Source of the DNA: Stenopsyche tienmushanensis
Lineage: Eukaryota > Arthropoda > Insecta > Trichoptera > Stenopsychidae
Direction: 5' to 3'
Assembly (NCBI GenBank): GCA_008973525.1
Contig: WACJ01000329.1
Coordinates: forward strand, 275,799-339,798
DNA: 64,000 nucleotides
Made by a program: the position numbers and the translations under genes. Below the pieces are notes generated by a model. The model was not told the DNA's origin. It saw only the letters and a program-made list of their open reading frames with translations, and searched no databases. This document shows, in pieces, positions 23,001-35,639 of this stretch; the first letter of the stretch is position 1; each line of letters starts with the position of its first letter.

Positions 23001-24855
23001 TTCGAGAAGTTTTTCACGGCGAATCGAAACCTCAAGCGGAAATAATGATAGAAGGACTTAGAACTGCTTTCAAAGAAAATTTAAACAAACTCTCTTGGAT
23101 GGATCAAGAGACGCGCGAAGCAGCTATTTTGAAAGCCGATGCTATCACAGATATGATTGGTATAAACAATAAATTAAGATCATTTTTATTTCAATAATTT
23201 TACTTATTCTTACGTCTCCTTTGATTTTGAATTTAGGTTTTCCCGACTATATATTGAATCATAAAGAATTAGACAAACAATATGTTGATCTCAATGTAAA
23301 TCCAAATGAGTATTTTCAAAATAACATACAAGTAAATATCCATACATTAAAAAAAGATTTGGAAAAACTCGATGAACCGGTTAATAGAACAAGATGGGGT
23401 AAATAGCTTATTTTAAAATGTTTTATTTGAAACACATTGATTATTATATTTAATGCTGTTTATTTAACGCTCTAAGGGATGATACCAACAGCCGTCAATG
23501 CGTATTATACGCCCACCAAAAACCAGATAGTTTTCCCTGCGGGTATATTGCAATTGCCATTCTACGATGGAAGAAATCCGCGTAGCATAAATTATGGAGC
23601 CATAGGTGTTGTTATGGGGCATGAATTAACGCATGCTTTCGATGACCAAGGACGAGAGTATGACAGGTATTTTATTTTAGAAATGATTCATGCTGTTTTA
23701 ATTAATCGTCGCAATTTAATGAAAATTAAATTAAACATTATTGTTTCAGATTTGGCAACCTTAAAAGATGGTGGAATAATGAAACCACAGACCAATTTAA
23801 AGTGCGGACTTCGTGTATTAGAGATCAATATTCAAATTATACATTGGAGGGTGCTAAATTAAATGGGAAACAAAGCTTAGGTTCAAAACTCATATTTTTT
23901 AACAAAATATATATCAGTCGTGCTTATAGATACCATGTTTTCTAATTGCTGACTGAGACTGAGAGCTGGCAGCATAAATTGAGGGTCATCTAACATATGT
24001 GGATAATTTAATAGTTGTTTTCTGGTGTGTTCCTGGACTATTCAAATGACAGTCTGGTGACTGAGTCCCGTTGGGTTTTAGAGGAGAGGGGGTTGAAATC
24101 TAGTGAAAATTCAACATAATTAAGTCATACTTAGTATAAGTTGGCTTCAGCAAGTTTGAACCAGTCTGGTACTATCTTAACAGGCAGTAAATAGTCTGGC
24201 AACACTTTTAAAAACGAAAATTAAAAAAAAACTACTTTACCGGTATGAATTAATTATGTTGAATTTTCACTAGATTTTAACCCTCATAATGATCATGTCA
24301 TAATGATAGTTCAGAAATACGCCAGAACACAACTATTAAATTATCTACATATGTTAGATGATCCTCAATTTATGCTGCCAGCTCTCGGTATATAAGACTG
24401 ACCCATAAACAATAAATGCAATAATATCGGCATGTATTTAACTTTTTGATTTATTTTATTTTAGGAGAAAATATAGCTGACAATGGTGGTTTGAAAGCAG
24501 CTTTTAATGCTTATTTGGAATATGCTAAAACTGCACCTAAAAATGAAACCCTTCCTGGACTTAATTTTACGCACCGTCAATTATTTTTCATATCATTTGC
24601 ACAGGTAAATATATATATATATATTTCTCAAATATTATTTAAATCTCATTGAAAATTCATATAAAATATTTTTTTAAGGTGTGGTGCTCCTCAATGACCA
24701 AAGAAGCGAGTACTTTAATGATAGAAAAAGATGATCACTCTGCTCCTCGCTACAGAGTTATTGGATCGCTGTCTAATCTTCCAGAATTTTCCAGAGAGTT
24801 TAATTGTCCTGTAGGATCTAAAATGAATCCTGTTAAAAAATGTGAAGTATGGTGA
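19912..24855 (+). CDS. neprilysin-like M13 zinc metallopeptidase (13 coding exons)
   Basis: This is a type II membrane endopeptidase of the neprilysin/M13 family, which cleaves extracellular peptides such as neuropeptides on the amino side of hydrophobic residues. Coding exons: 19912-20022, 20665-20815, 21499-21717, 21798-22011, 22080-22153, 22227-22654, 22732-22895, 22977-23159, 23237-23398, 23477-23666, 23750-23880, 24465-24604, 24679-24855. All introns are GT-AG and phases agree at each join. Ignoring one surplus base in 22080-22153, the product is 780 residues, normal for the family. Visible parts: a short cytoplasmic tail, a membrane segment (about residues 51-70), the N-terminal signature [14 protein letters not shown], substrate-site NAYY, zinc-binding HELTH (about 617-621), the third ligand in ENIAD (Glu about 677), and the terminal CEVW. 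An alternative first exon lies at 20369. The frameshift may be a sequencing error or a real lesion; every other exon is intact. Confidence 0.93.
20369..20467 (+). CDS. neprilysin alternative first coding exon, isoform B
   Basis: An ATG at 20369 opens 33 codons ([12 protein letters not shown] ... SYSKK) ending at a donor GTTAGC in phase 0, the same phase as isoform A, so it can join the transmembrane exon at 20665. It is Ser/Lys-rich and would give a different cytoplasmic tail. No acceptor directly precedes the ATG, so the exon probably starts its own transcript. A TATA-like GTATAAAT lies about 95 bp upstream (near 20271). The use of two start exons is inferred from phase and codon content. 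Confidence 0.6.
20665..20815 (+). CDS. neprilysin transmembrane exon (shared by both isoforms)
   Basis: After the acceptor ATGTAG the exon reads [14 protein letters not shown] and then a continuous hydrophobic run of about 20 residues ([19 protein letters not shown]), followed by a polar stretch [10 protein letters not shown]. With the basic/charged side inward, this is the signal anchor of a type II membrane protein. It ends in phase 1 at donor GTTAGT. Confidence 0.85.
22080..22153 (+). pseudogene. neprilysin exon 5 with a one-base frameshift
   Basis: Between correct splice sites (AAG acceptor at 22077-22079, GTAAGT donor at 22154) the exon first reads [12 protein letters not shown], the expected family sequence. 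It then hits TGA at 22117-22119. One G in the GGG at 22114-22116 is surplus: without it the next residues are [12 protein letters not shown], also family-like, and the exon becomes 73 nt, which fits the phases of both neighbours. A consensus base error in a homopolymer or a true single-base insertion would look the same. Confidence 0.8.
23477..23666 (+). CDS. neprilysin catalytic exon with zinc motif
   Basis: The exon encodes [19 protein letters not shown] and then [21 protein letters not shown]617 and H621 would bind zinc and E618 would act as the catalytic base; HELTH is encoded at 23620-23634. The family usually has ILQPPFY; here it is ILQLPFY, a mild substitution. It ends in phase 2. Confidence 0.9.
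23961..24386. mobile_element. foldback (long inverted repeat) element in a neprilysin intron
   Basis: The left arm starts GAGAGCTGGCAGCATAAATT and the right arm ends with its reverse complement, AATTTATGCTGCCAGCTCTC. Pairing continues inward for about 75 bp and again through an inner block GAAAATTCAACATAATTAA. The whole is a 426-bp foldback without coding capacity, placed in the intron 23881-24464, the longest of the introns downstream of the membrane exon. I could not define an adjacent target duplication, so the superfamily is unknown. Confidence 0.75.
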
Positions 24856-24869
24856 ACATAGAAAGTGAT

Positions 24870-27630
24870 TTAATTGTGTGTGATAATATTGTCCACAAAT
24901 GCAAGTAAAAGAAACAGATCTGTGTAATTTTATACAAAATGTACGAAAAATATAAAGTACTGTATAAAAATTGATCTTTGATTAGATCGATTGCTTCAAT
25001 GTTGATTAAATGTGAGCTTACGCTTACAATAGTGGATTCAGACAGAGCTTAGCCGTATGCTATAAACATGTAATGTTTTACACTTGTTTATACAATCTAT
25101 AAGAATGTGAAAAGCTAGAAAATGTGCACATACAATGCCAAATTTCAAAGAGCAAAATCTACCTAATTAAGACAATACTTAGTAAAACATCATAAAAGCT
25201 ATTGTAAATTTAAACAGCGTATATTAACGTTTAATCTATAGTAAACTTTTTGATGTTGTTGATTTATTTGAGGCTTTGCAATGTGTAAAGTAAAAAGTTT
25301 TAGTCATTTTACTGTTTATAATTTTTATGCCATAATATAATATTGATATAGATTTTATAAATAAAATTTTATAAAAATTAATCATATGACATGACAAGAG
25401 TTAAATAAAAAATGAATATAAATCCCTATAGTTGTGTAATAGGTTTAAGATACAGAAGAAAGCGGAAACAGAAAAAACGTTAGTAATTTATAATCATAAT
25501 ATTTGATACTTTGATACAGTTTTTTGAACATTTATATATTTTTACTTGAATATTTAAATCTAGTTGCCAATCAATTACCATATTGTTAGATTTTAACTCA
25601 ATATAAGCAAATTATCGATTTGTTTTTAACACAAACCAAAAAGGTTTTTATGTGATAAACATAAAAATCGTTGCAGTTTTCTTATTTTGTGGAAAAAAAC
25701 TATATTTTTTTAGAAAGTGTATTTATTTGATAATGTAACAATATAAATAGTTTACACATAATTTTTAATATACTGAGAATTTATAATTAAAAAAGTTATA
25801 TATATACTTATGTTTAATGTTACATTAACGATAACGATGAAATTATATAAATGTTTTTTTTTTTAAATATTCTGTATTTAATATTTGTATTAATTAAAAT
25901 TACTACCGCTTAAAGAGTCGTGAATGAGATTAGTTCAGAATGAAGTCGGTTTGAAATATATATTGGAAAAGCATTCATCCCACAATGAAGTCAACAAGCA
26001 GATGAGGATAACATATTTTTTTTAAAGCATAATATAAACAACCAGTTAAAAAAAATAATTTAACAGTTGAGGAACGTCTTCCGTTTGGTAAATAATAAAG
26101 GAGTGAATGTTTGTAAAAAAACTTCTATTATTTTCCATATGTGTATTGATTCTTTTATATTCTGTCGTAAACTTCTTCATTGTGATATCTTAAATTTAAT
26201 TTTAATTTTTTTTCATATAATTAGGGTGTAAGTATTATGTGTGATTTTATTTATTTATATATTTTTTCAGTGCAATTAAGGATATGATTTGTATATTAGG
26301 GTTTCTAAGATCTACGCAATTTAAATCAGATATATATATAACATACATCAATTAATTATTGGTTACCCGTTGTTGATGCTTAATCAAGCTGATTTGCGAA
26401 AACATGATTTATATATTTTTTTTAAAAACTATCCTGATGATGAACATATCTTGCTCTTGTTTGATTAATTTTTATAATATTTTTATCTTGTTAATTGTAT
26501 TTCTTTGTTACGTTTTACATTTTATGTTTCGTTATTTATTTATTTATTTATAAATTTTACCGCAACTGTATTTGTATTAAGACTTTTTTACTCTAATGCG
26601 AATTTAAAAAAATTAATTCAATAACACCGTGCTGTAGGAATTTTATGGAACTAAATAAATTTTATGAATAGCACAAAAACAACATGAGCAGAGTATAAAG
26701 GGTTAATATAAATACAATATGAAATGAACTGCTTATATTTTCCTATCATGATTAAAATTATATGCAATTGTATTTCTAGATCGATATATATGTGTGTTGT
26801 ATTATGTAATTGTATATACCAAGTCTTTGTTTTATCCATTTCCATTTATGCACTTAATTAGCATGCAAATATTTCATGATGGGTATTGTATAACTTAAGT
26901 GGGCGGGCTTTTTATGTGTATGTTGTATCGTCTTTAGAAAAAATATTTAACAATTGCTTAATTTTATCTCTATAAGTTACCATTTACCAAAGCACTCGGT
27001 TATATACCATAATTGGAGTAATTTTCATACTTTTATAAATTGACTATTCATTATTCTTTGATTGATCTCGAACATAGTTTTTTTCAATTGTCTGAATATA
27101 TATTATCAATCTTCAATCAAAAATATAGTTGTTGAGTAATATAATAACCAACAATGATTAACATTTATGTAACAATTTTTTTCAAACTATTTATTTTATT
27201 GGGAAAATTTTTCATCTTCTGAATATTTATTTTCACTACAAACTTCAACAGTAAAATTGAAATGGAAATAATCAATTTTCTAGATTCTCCCTGGATTGAT
27301 ACATATTTGGTATTACAAAATACTCCATGTATTTTCACTGTTTGTAATTTCTGGTCCTGCGTTTTTATTAAATATCAGAACTCTAGATTAATCTCGAAAT
27401 ACAGTCACATTTCTATAATTTAGATTTCAGTTTACATTTATATTACTATCTATGTTCTTAGACATTTGAATTAATATTTTTACCTAAACTCATGACTGGA
27501 TACAATCATTCTAGGGATCCAGTAATGCAAGTATTCAATATTTTTTCTAATCATTTAGAGCTCACTGTATTCGAGATATTTTCTGCATTCTTCCAGATGT
27601 TTTCTTCCAGAGAAATTGAAATAATCATTA
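24870..27630. other. 3' flank and intergenic AT-rich sequence
   Basis: It contains the presumed 3' UTR of neprilysin (to about 25380) and then low-complexity AT-rich sequence. The frame at 26651-26845 (-) is not supported by anything. Confidence 0.4.
25360..25365 (+). terminator. candidate poly(A) signal of the neprilysin gene
   Basis: AATAAA lies about 505 bp after the stop codon in an AT-rich 3' flank. Other AT-rich hexamers nearby could serve instead, so this is only the best match. Confidence 0.4.
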
Positions 27631-27633
27631 TAA

Positions 27634-27676
27634 CATTTCTGTTATAATCATCACTTTGATGATTATAACAGAAATG
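27634..27676. repeat. perfect hairpin: 20-bp arms, 3-bp loop
   Basis: CATTTCTGTTATAATCATCA (27634-27653) is followed by CTT and then its exact reverse complement (27657-27676). A partial echo of the arm (ATAATCATTATAAC) lies just upstream at about 27621. A perfect cruciform of this size is unusual. It could be the ends of a nearly fully deleted foldback element or a fresh inverted duplication. Confidence 0.7.
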
Positions 27677-28086
27677 CTTTATTGAATCTTACTGTAAATC
27701 TGCAAAAAATATCCTACGATTTGAATTGTGCTTTTAAGTTCTTTTAATTACAATGCAATATTTTTCACATCAGTCAATTGATCATATCGATCATTATGAC
27801 AAAACATGATGTCGGTTAATGGGACCACATGTCTCTATTTTGAGTTAACGTGAAACACGCTAGGCATGTTTTATGACATTTCGACTTATTGAATTAAAAT
27901 TACATGTGTTTGTTCTCATAATCAATAATTTGTTAGAAATCACTCCTTGCCTAATTTTCCCTATGGAATTTGGATGGAATCCATCCCTATGGATGGAATG
28001 GAAATGGAGCATAGCTAATTTTAATTATACATCTGTATTATAATCAGCGGTATTTTTGTAATAAAAAAATAGGTTGCATAATGCGT

Positions 28087-28211
28087 AAAATCTGGAAGAC
28101 CGATATAAAAAACTTTTGTCTACTATTAAAGGGGTTTAAACAAAATATAGCCCCGTTTAGAATCATATCATTAATGAATCTTTTATTGCCTGCCGATGTC
28201 TTCCAGACTTT
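28087..28211. repeat. short inverted-repeat unit, about 125 bp
   Basis: AAAATCTGGAAGACCGAT at the left is the near reverse complement of ATCGGTxTTCCAGACTTT-like sequence at the right (GCCGATGTCTTCCAGACTTT). It might be a small MITE. No target duplication was established. Just upstream (27961-28010) is a short imperfect repeat of GGATGGAAT. Confidence 0.3.
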
Positions 28212-28214
28212 GTA

Positions 28215-31200
28215 GTGTGTCTAATTTTGAATATTTCCTAATAAATCTTATTTAAAACAACATTTATCTTAAACATATTTGAAACCATTAAATTTATACT
28301 AAGATTATATGCTTGTTTTAAAGAAATATTGTTAGATATTGAATGCCAAACTTATTTTATTTTGGAGAGGATATGTATTGTTATGCCAAAACATTACCAG
28401 TAATGTATCGGATATTTGGTACCCTGCCTGGATAAAATAATTTAATATCTATTTCAGATTTTTATTCAGAATGAAAATATTTTTTTAATAAAAACGATCT
28501 CTTTTGGATGAGTTAATAATGAAATAGGCACAACTACATTTTAAAGCTTTTATTGCATTAAAAATATGCTTTATATTAAGTCAGACAACAGTTTTATATA
28601 TATTTGTTTAGGAATTAATTTAATTTTAAATAGATTTAATTTTTTTATTTCTCCGAGAGAATGAATGAAATATTGAGCAATTGTATATTTACCAGTATAT
28701 TTTTTTTATAAATCGATAGTCATTTTTCTAACTAACGACTTTTTTAATGCTATATTATGAATATGTACCTGCTCCAACGTGAAAAATATTTATAACAGAG
28801 TTCTTTATAACATTAAAATAGATATTACACTTGTTATTGCAAGATATCTAGTCATATCCTACAATTTTAACATTTTAACACAATCTTTCTTCGTATTGAT
28901 GCTGGATAATTTATAGGTATCGGGTAAACTCCAATTTGTCCGATACATCATTTGTAAAACCTGTTGGAAAAGTTGTTTTAGAATTTTAATTAAACGCCAA
29001 AGGATTAATCATTGTTTGACTACATTAAATATTTATATTTTAATTGTCGATGGTGCATAAATTTATTGATGTAAACGTTGCTATTTATAATTTTTATTTA
29101 TTGAATGTAAACATGTTTATATGATACGTTAAGGAAGATTTATAATGTACTTATAATTATTGTACCAATTGTAATAGAATAATTTTGTGTCATGAAAGAA
29201 AAAATATATAATTATTTACTATAACTATTGTATTGCTATTTTAATATTTCAGCCATGGACTGCTAGTGGTTCTCATATTCTTTGGCGTGAGTAAAATAAT
29301 GAAAAAATATAGTATTTTTATAAAATTGAATGTCTTTGTATTGATTATTTTCGATAAATTTTCAATACTGCAAGACTAATTTAAATTAATAACAGTTTTT
29401 AGTCGATAACTTGACGTGTTGTCAATCACTGTCAACAGTTTAACATATGAACATGAGTAGGCCGATTAAGAGAGCAGACGGCGGGACAATAGATCCCGAC
29501 CTTGCCCTGTTTGTCTCATAGGACGTATTGGGGAAAACGATTTGATAATAATTTCTAAGTATAGTATGGCCAAGATAACTTTTTACTTCATTTTTACTAC
29601 ATTTATTTTTTAAAATCTATATTTAAACATTGCAAAAATTTCATATGAACTTATATAAATTCCAATCATGTTTATTATTTGGCAGTGCCATTTGAAGATA
29701 AGTTTCATATTCAAATATACTAAATTGCCGATAATATTAATTTTAATTTTATGTATAATACATAATAGAGCATTTTATGATTAAAAAAATCTATATTTTA
29801 AAACTTCTTTTAACCGATCAATCAACCCTTAATACATGATATTTATAAAATGGTTCTTAATTTTTACAAAAAACTATTTTTTTTACATAATGATATCGAT
29901 TTAGTTATAAAATTTTATAATTAAATTCTAAAATACCATACACGTTCAGCGCTTTAAATACGGCAATGCACAAACATAGATGTTAAGATTGTTCATTTTA
30001 GGTATCCAGCTAAGGAGTAATGTCTCGCCATTGGATTTTAATAGAATCCAGTCTGCTCGTCTAATAAAGAGAATATCATACAAATGACTGTGCAAAGGTA
30101 TCACTATCTGCCCACCGTCTTTTTGAGCGAGGTAATAGGTGACGCGTCAAAACAATGTATTTCATAATTGTGAATACTAACATCAAAACTGAATACTAAA
30201 AAATACATATTATTTATACAAATACCATAAATTTACAATAATACAATAATATATGTCGGCAAAGCAGACATAGTACAGCTGATCAAATGTTTTATCACTT
30301 TTTATAAGCGCAAAAGGATCTACTCTGGGATATTATGATTATTTATTGATGTTGTATTAAACAGTATTTATGATAATCATCGGATATGAGCTATATCGGA
30401 CTTTGTGTACTTTTACCTAAGTTTTGAATTATTTCAGCGTCGTGTCTAAAAATCTGAGCTCTTTTATGTAATATGTGAATCTCAAATGAACATCATCATT
30501 CTTTATGTATTATTTATTACTATATAAATACAAAATTATGAAACGCTGTTAAACTTGAATACTAGATCGTTGAAAGTGAATTAAAAAAAGATTGATTACA
30601 TAGATCACGTCTAATAATGAAGATAGCGAGGGAGAGAAAAACTATTTCTATTATGCAAATCGGTAAATAAATGGCTATAAAAATCTCATAATGAAAAAGC
30701 TCTTCATTTATTTAATAAAATTATTAGCACATATGGCTAAAATGAATGCACGACGACATGCAATTTTCGAAGAATTCTGGTGGCATATTTGTTAGTATTT
30801 ATAAATCACATACTAATGTATAAGTCTAACATGTCATACCGCAAATGATATTTGTCAATGTTGCAAACATTCTTAAATCAATGTGCTAATTCGATAAATA
30901 CTTACTGTAAATTAAAATTGACATTCTCGACTTTTTCGATATTGAAAGCCTTGTAGCTAGACCATTAAGACAGATTTATAGTTGAAAGCAGGCTGAAATA
31001 ACATGTTTTCATAATTATTTCTCATTTATCATTCATACGCTGCATCGAGCTAATTATCTATTACTGAGATGAAAACATGCACATCTTAAAGACATTTAAA
31101 ATAATTGTTTTTGTGACAATTAGAACTTGAAAAGTTTTTCCAGGAACTTACGTATATTTAATTATATGCAAAAATACACTATCAAGAATGCAAATTGGAT

Positions 31201-32980
31201 ACATTTCGGTTGTTATATGTAAAAATAATTACTTTGGTGTGAATTTTGAAAAAGTTTGTGCTAATAACATTTCAGGCTCGATCAATTAGCATGAGACTGC
31301 TGTTAAATATTGAATCCATAACTGGCGCTTCCTGCATGGTATCCGCTTTATATCTATAAGTATGCTTTTATTATATAAATTTACTATGTCAATTTTATTT
31401 TGTAAGATATTTATTTAAAATATTAAAGTTCTTGAATTTGTGACTTAAATATATAATTTTTTTGTATATTTATTCATATAATTTTAAACATTTGCACTTC
31501 ATTAAAATCCATCTTCTTTCTGATTGTATATCCAAACCAAACACTTGAATACATTGATGATAATTTCATTGGACTCTTGATATTGCATAAGAATTTATTT
31601 TAATAATATATACATCAGTGGAATGTTATTAATGTTTTAAATTTTTAAGCGATCATTTATATATAGATCTTAGACAAGTTAAAATAGCTAGAACAATCGC
31701 CTCATCATATGGTGTCTACTGAGCTTATCATAAACTCAGCACTGATATTATTTTATTTGTTAAATAATACTCAACCGTGACTGATATAAAAACTTTAGAA
31801 ATGGGTTTATTCACCTCACTATTACTTCATTACTGACGTAATTATCTTTTTTGTATTAAAAATTGATCTAGATGAGAAAAGGCATTTTCCTCTTAGCTCA
31901 AAGACATTCTTCAAATGGAGATTGGTGTATTATAAATTATAAAATCACTTAAAAGATTTGATTGAAAAGCATATTTGGCAATGTTTTGTTCTAAAAGTTA
32001 TGATGATCAATAATATATCTATCTATAGGAAATAATTTGTGAGCATCTCTAATCGAAGCTAACAGGCGACTTGTTTAACAATTTTAAGATTTTTCTAGGT
32101 AATTTGTGGTTACCCTAGGACACATACGATGAATTATTACCTATTTATGTAGACCACATGGGGATCGGTCAGCAGCCTTCTGGATGTGTAAATAATTAGA
32201 TCATATTTGTCGACACAAATTTATCACCAATAGAAAAACATTTGCTATTTCATCTTTATCATATTCATAAGTAAATATCAAAACGATTCTATAATTCTCA
32301 TATGGGACATAAGTAAACAAATCATTTATAATAATACCAATGGTGATTATGTATTATATGTAAATTTTGCTAATTTTTTTATTTAAATATAACGAAAATC
32401 TATGGAAATACTTTATTATAGGGATGCTCAATAATAGTAGAAAATTGTAATACGTATGAATACATTTTTAGATAAAATATCATTGTTGTCCTCTGCATCA
32501 CATAGTCACAAATTTTAATTGTCAAAATTGTATTAATGATTGCTAAACTGTGAGTTGAAACTAAATTTGATTTCAAAACAATAATTTAATGCATCCAATA
32601 ATAATGAAATCCAAAAATAAATAAAATCCTTCTTATAAGAAATATTTAGAATATAATGATCAATTCAAAATTTATTTTTTTTTGATTTTGATTTTGTTCT
32701 TGATTTTGATATATTTCTGATACCAAATATTAGTACAATGTGCTGAATTTTGTGAATAAAAATTTCACTGTAATAACAAATTTTGGGAGAATAGATGTTA
32801 CTGATCGATCATCTCGCTCCAGATTTCACATGATAATTATAATAATCCTATCTAATCTCTGATAATGGTTATGGCACCTTAAGAAGAAGAAGAAATCGAA
32901 GACATATTTTTTTTAATTTTTTTTATTTTGTATTATAAATGCTTACACAGGGTATTTGCCACATGGACTGATTTTTTTTT
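28215..32980. other. long AT-rich stretch, nothing recognised
   Basis: Nearly 5 kb without a credible open frame on either strand and without recognised transposase or RNA features. Low-complexity A/T runs are frequent. Confidence 0.45.
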
Positions 32981-32993
32981 TTTTGGGTTAGGG

Positions 32994-33484
32994 CAGGGGT
33001 CGGCAAACAGCGGCTCGCGAGCCACATGCGGCTCTTTGGATGTGAAGCTGCGGCTCTTTAGTTCCATACAGATTTTTTTAAAATCTGAATTGATTAACGA
33101 GGATTAGGCACCATTTTTATCTCTCAACCGTCTACAAGTGACATGTTTAGAAAAGTTTAAATTTTCTACTTGAATAACCAAGCAAAACCATCACTCCCCT
33201 TGAATTTGTTTGCTCAATTGTTTGTTATTGAAGTACAAGTTAGTGTTTTAATTTTTTACTTAAATAATAAGTGATTATCTAATAATATCATATATATATT
33301 ATCTAATTTGTTGTTAAAAAACACTACTTATATATGAACAAATATATTAGTTATTTTTATCAAAAAACTTATATATATGCGAGTACTATTTATTGTTGGC
33401 AATATTTTTGTGGCTCTTTAAAAACTTTGAAATTTGTAAATTCTAATTTTTGACTCTTCCAACTCAAAAGGTTGCCGACCCCTG
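32994..33484. mobile_element. non-autonomous hAT element, 491 bp, with exact target duplication
   Basis: The ends are CAGGGGTCGGCAAAC and, inward from the right, CAGGGGTCGGCAACC, the classic terminal repeat of a widespread hAT MITE group. It is flanked by an exact 8-bp duplication GGTTAGGG (32986-32993 and 33485-33492). Subterminal GCGGCTC/GGCTCTTT repeats are typical. There is no transposase. It inserted into an older Tc1/mariner relic. Confidence 0.92.
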
Positions 33485-33539
33485 GGTTAGGGGGATCTTT
33501 TGAAGCACTTTACACATAGACCCTATTTCCTAAGTGTCA

Positions 33540-33665
33540 ACCGGCCATATTCCGTGACTCGTATGGTCTTCAGATCTGACACCACTGGATTTCGTTGTCT
33601 TTGCAAAAATGAAAAAGTAAATGCTACTTCAGACAGCTACAGTTGAAACAAGGAATATGTCTCGT
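33540..33665 (+). mobile_element. Tc1/mariner transposase relic
   Basis: A broken translation gives a segment similar to the PxxSPDLTPLDFFLW block of Tc1/mariner transposases (here VWSSDLTPLDFVVFAKMKK, then a stop, then LLQTATVETRN). It is very short, and the family assignment is by motif only. Confidence 0.45.
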
Positions 33666-33739
33666 GCGTGCATATGAAGCAGAGGTGGTAAATTTGAACA
33701 AATTTTGTAAATAAAATTTATAAAAACATCTTAAGCATA

Positions 33740-34715
33740 AAAACTATTTTCTTAACCCTTTTTTCCCCGTGGGAATCTTGCATAAGACACCCTGGGGCTT
33801 GATCCCAGTGTAACGTCAGGATCCTACTGACTAAACCCCTCCTTTGCCTTTCTCTGATCACATTATCATGCTGTGGACCATGTTCTCGACGTTGAACTCG
33901 GCTACCCCGAGTGCTTGTTTCAGCATGTTCCTCTGGGGTGTCCAAACCTCATAATCATCGATGGTGTGTTTCGCATCATCGACGCTTGATAGTGGTGGCA
34001 TGTCGCGGATGTTTCCTTGCCGATCCTCTTCAAGTACAAGTCGTTTCTCCATGTTTTCGGGCCCTCCACTGACTTACGACTGGGATAAGTCTGTAAGTCT
34101 ATCTTCCCTTGCTGGACTGATTCCATCTCTGTTGTTAGGCTTCCCTCAGTTTCTGGTCGTGTTCGCTGCAATTTTTGAGATCTTCGTAGTCCAAGGCCCT
34201 CTTTTTTGCTTGGAGGTCCAGCGGCAACGAACACCGCGTCTTTGGATACTGTTCTATATACTGTGGTGATTCGGAGCGTTCCCAGCCGTTGGACCCTGGC
34301 CAGCTTCTTTTTCTAGCTCTCATGTCTGAGCGACTCATGCCATATCGAGGCTCCGTACAGAAGAATTGAATATATTACCTCATTAATAATTCGTCTTCTG
34401 CACGGCTTTGGTCCTCCAATATTGGACATGAGCCATCCGAGGTCGGTGGCTACCTTCTGCGCCTTCTGCGCAGCTGCTTCTGTATGTTTGCTGAAGGTCA
34501 GCTTGTTGTCCATGAGGATTCCGAGATATCTCATCGTTTTGCTGTACGCCACCCCGTGTCCGTTGCCAACAAGCTGTTTGACCCTCGATCTTCTCCTTCT
34601 ACTGCAGATCATTGCCTTCGTTTTCTTTACCGCCAGCTGCAGGCGATTTCCTCGCATCGCGATTCTGGCGAAGAGGATTTTCTTAAACCTGACCCTGGCA
34701 AACTGTTAACTCTTT
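33740..34715 (-). pseudogene. R1-clade-like LINE, reverse transcriptase 3' fragment
   Basis: On the - strand, 34657-34313 reads NRLQLAVKKTKAMICS, then MRYLGILMDNKLTFSKH, AAAQKAQKVATDLGWLMSN and INEVIYSILLYGASIWHESL. This is the order seen downstream of the catalytic core in reverse transcriptases of R1/I-type LINEs. Further on, in changed frames, come LPLDLQAKKRALDYED and DDAKHTIDDYEVWTPQRNM followed by AEFNVENMVHSMI, the C-terminal zinc-knuckle region of the same family. The 5' part, including the YADD centre, is missing and the frames are broken, so this is a 5'-truncated dead copy, as is usual for LINEs. The region is GC-richer than its surroundings. Confidence 0.85.
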
Positions 34716-35124
34716 AAGTTTAACAGCTTATTGAATGATTTTTATGATATACAGCAAATTTTTGGAAAGGGTATAAACTAGAGAACATTTTAAAACCCAA
34801 CTAAGTTCAAAATAGTAGTTAATTGTTAATTTAGATGCTAATATTTCTCATTTGCACATTTTATGTGACTGGAAACTTAGAAGTAATCTTCTTTAAACCA
34901 ATTGCATAAAATAATGATTTATTTATCAAAAATATATTTTAAAGTACAAAAATATTTATTTCGTGCTATTACGACCACAGATTTTGGGTATTTTTTCAAA
35001 ATATTGAAAAAAAAATTTCGACCACCCATAGAACATAGGATCTATGTATGAAACGTAGAAAAAGACCCCCTTAACCCCCAAAAAATATATTGTCGATCTG
35101 TGTCAAATGTTTAATATCCGCATC

Positions 35125-35255
35125 GTCGAAAGCTTGGTAGACTGTAACTTTTCTGATTTACATTGTACAAACACTGACTGAAACAAAAATTAGCTTCATA
35201 GAAATGGGTGCAACATTACGGTTGCTGCTTCCCGTGGCAGTATTTTAAATTGCAT
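35125..35255. repeat. dispersed repeat, copy 2 (inverted relative to 5745-5862)
   Basis: The reverse complement of this segment matches 5745-5862 (shared TTGCACCCATTTCTA, TTTCAGTCA, TACAATGTAAATCAGAAAAG). No coding potential. Family unknown. Confidence 0.55.
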
Positions 35256-35639
35256 AAATAGAGGGATTTACATTCAAATAGGTGCTTTTATTAAGAAAAC
35301 ATGGATTTATAAGCAACCTGTATAACATAGATGACTGAGGTCCATGAAAATGTCATCTATGATGCTAAATTGCATGTTAATAAAATCGTCCCAAACCTCG
35401 TAGCAGTAAATCCATCAATTGTGATCCCCATTGCCTTGCCAATCTAATTTAACGATGCATAAGAACGTTTTTGCTTATCTATGCATATTTGTGGATTGCT
35501 TAAAGTTCATACTGCTTGTTTGTAAAGCCGATATAAAAAAGTATATCAACAATATTGCGACATTCGATTTCAATCAAACTGCAGCGCTATCGAAATTATT
35601 TATACTTTTAGCTGTTTAGCTGCATTGTCGCAACGATCT

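Noticed and set aside
33961..34269. 102-codon + frame and further + frames to 34717
   Set aside because: They are antisense to the R1-like LINE fragment, which has the recognisable reverse-transcriptase blocks on the - strand.
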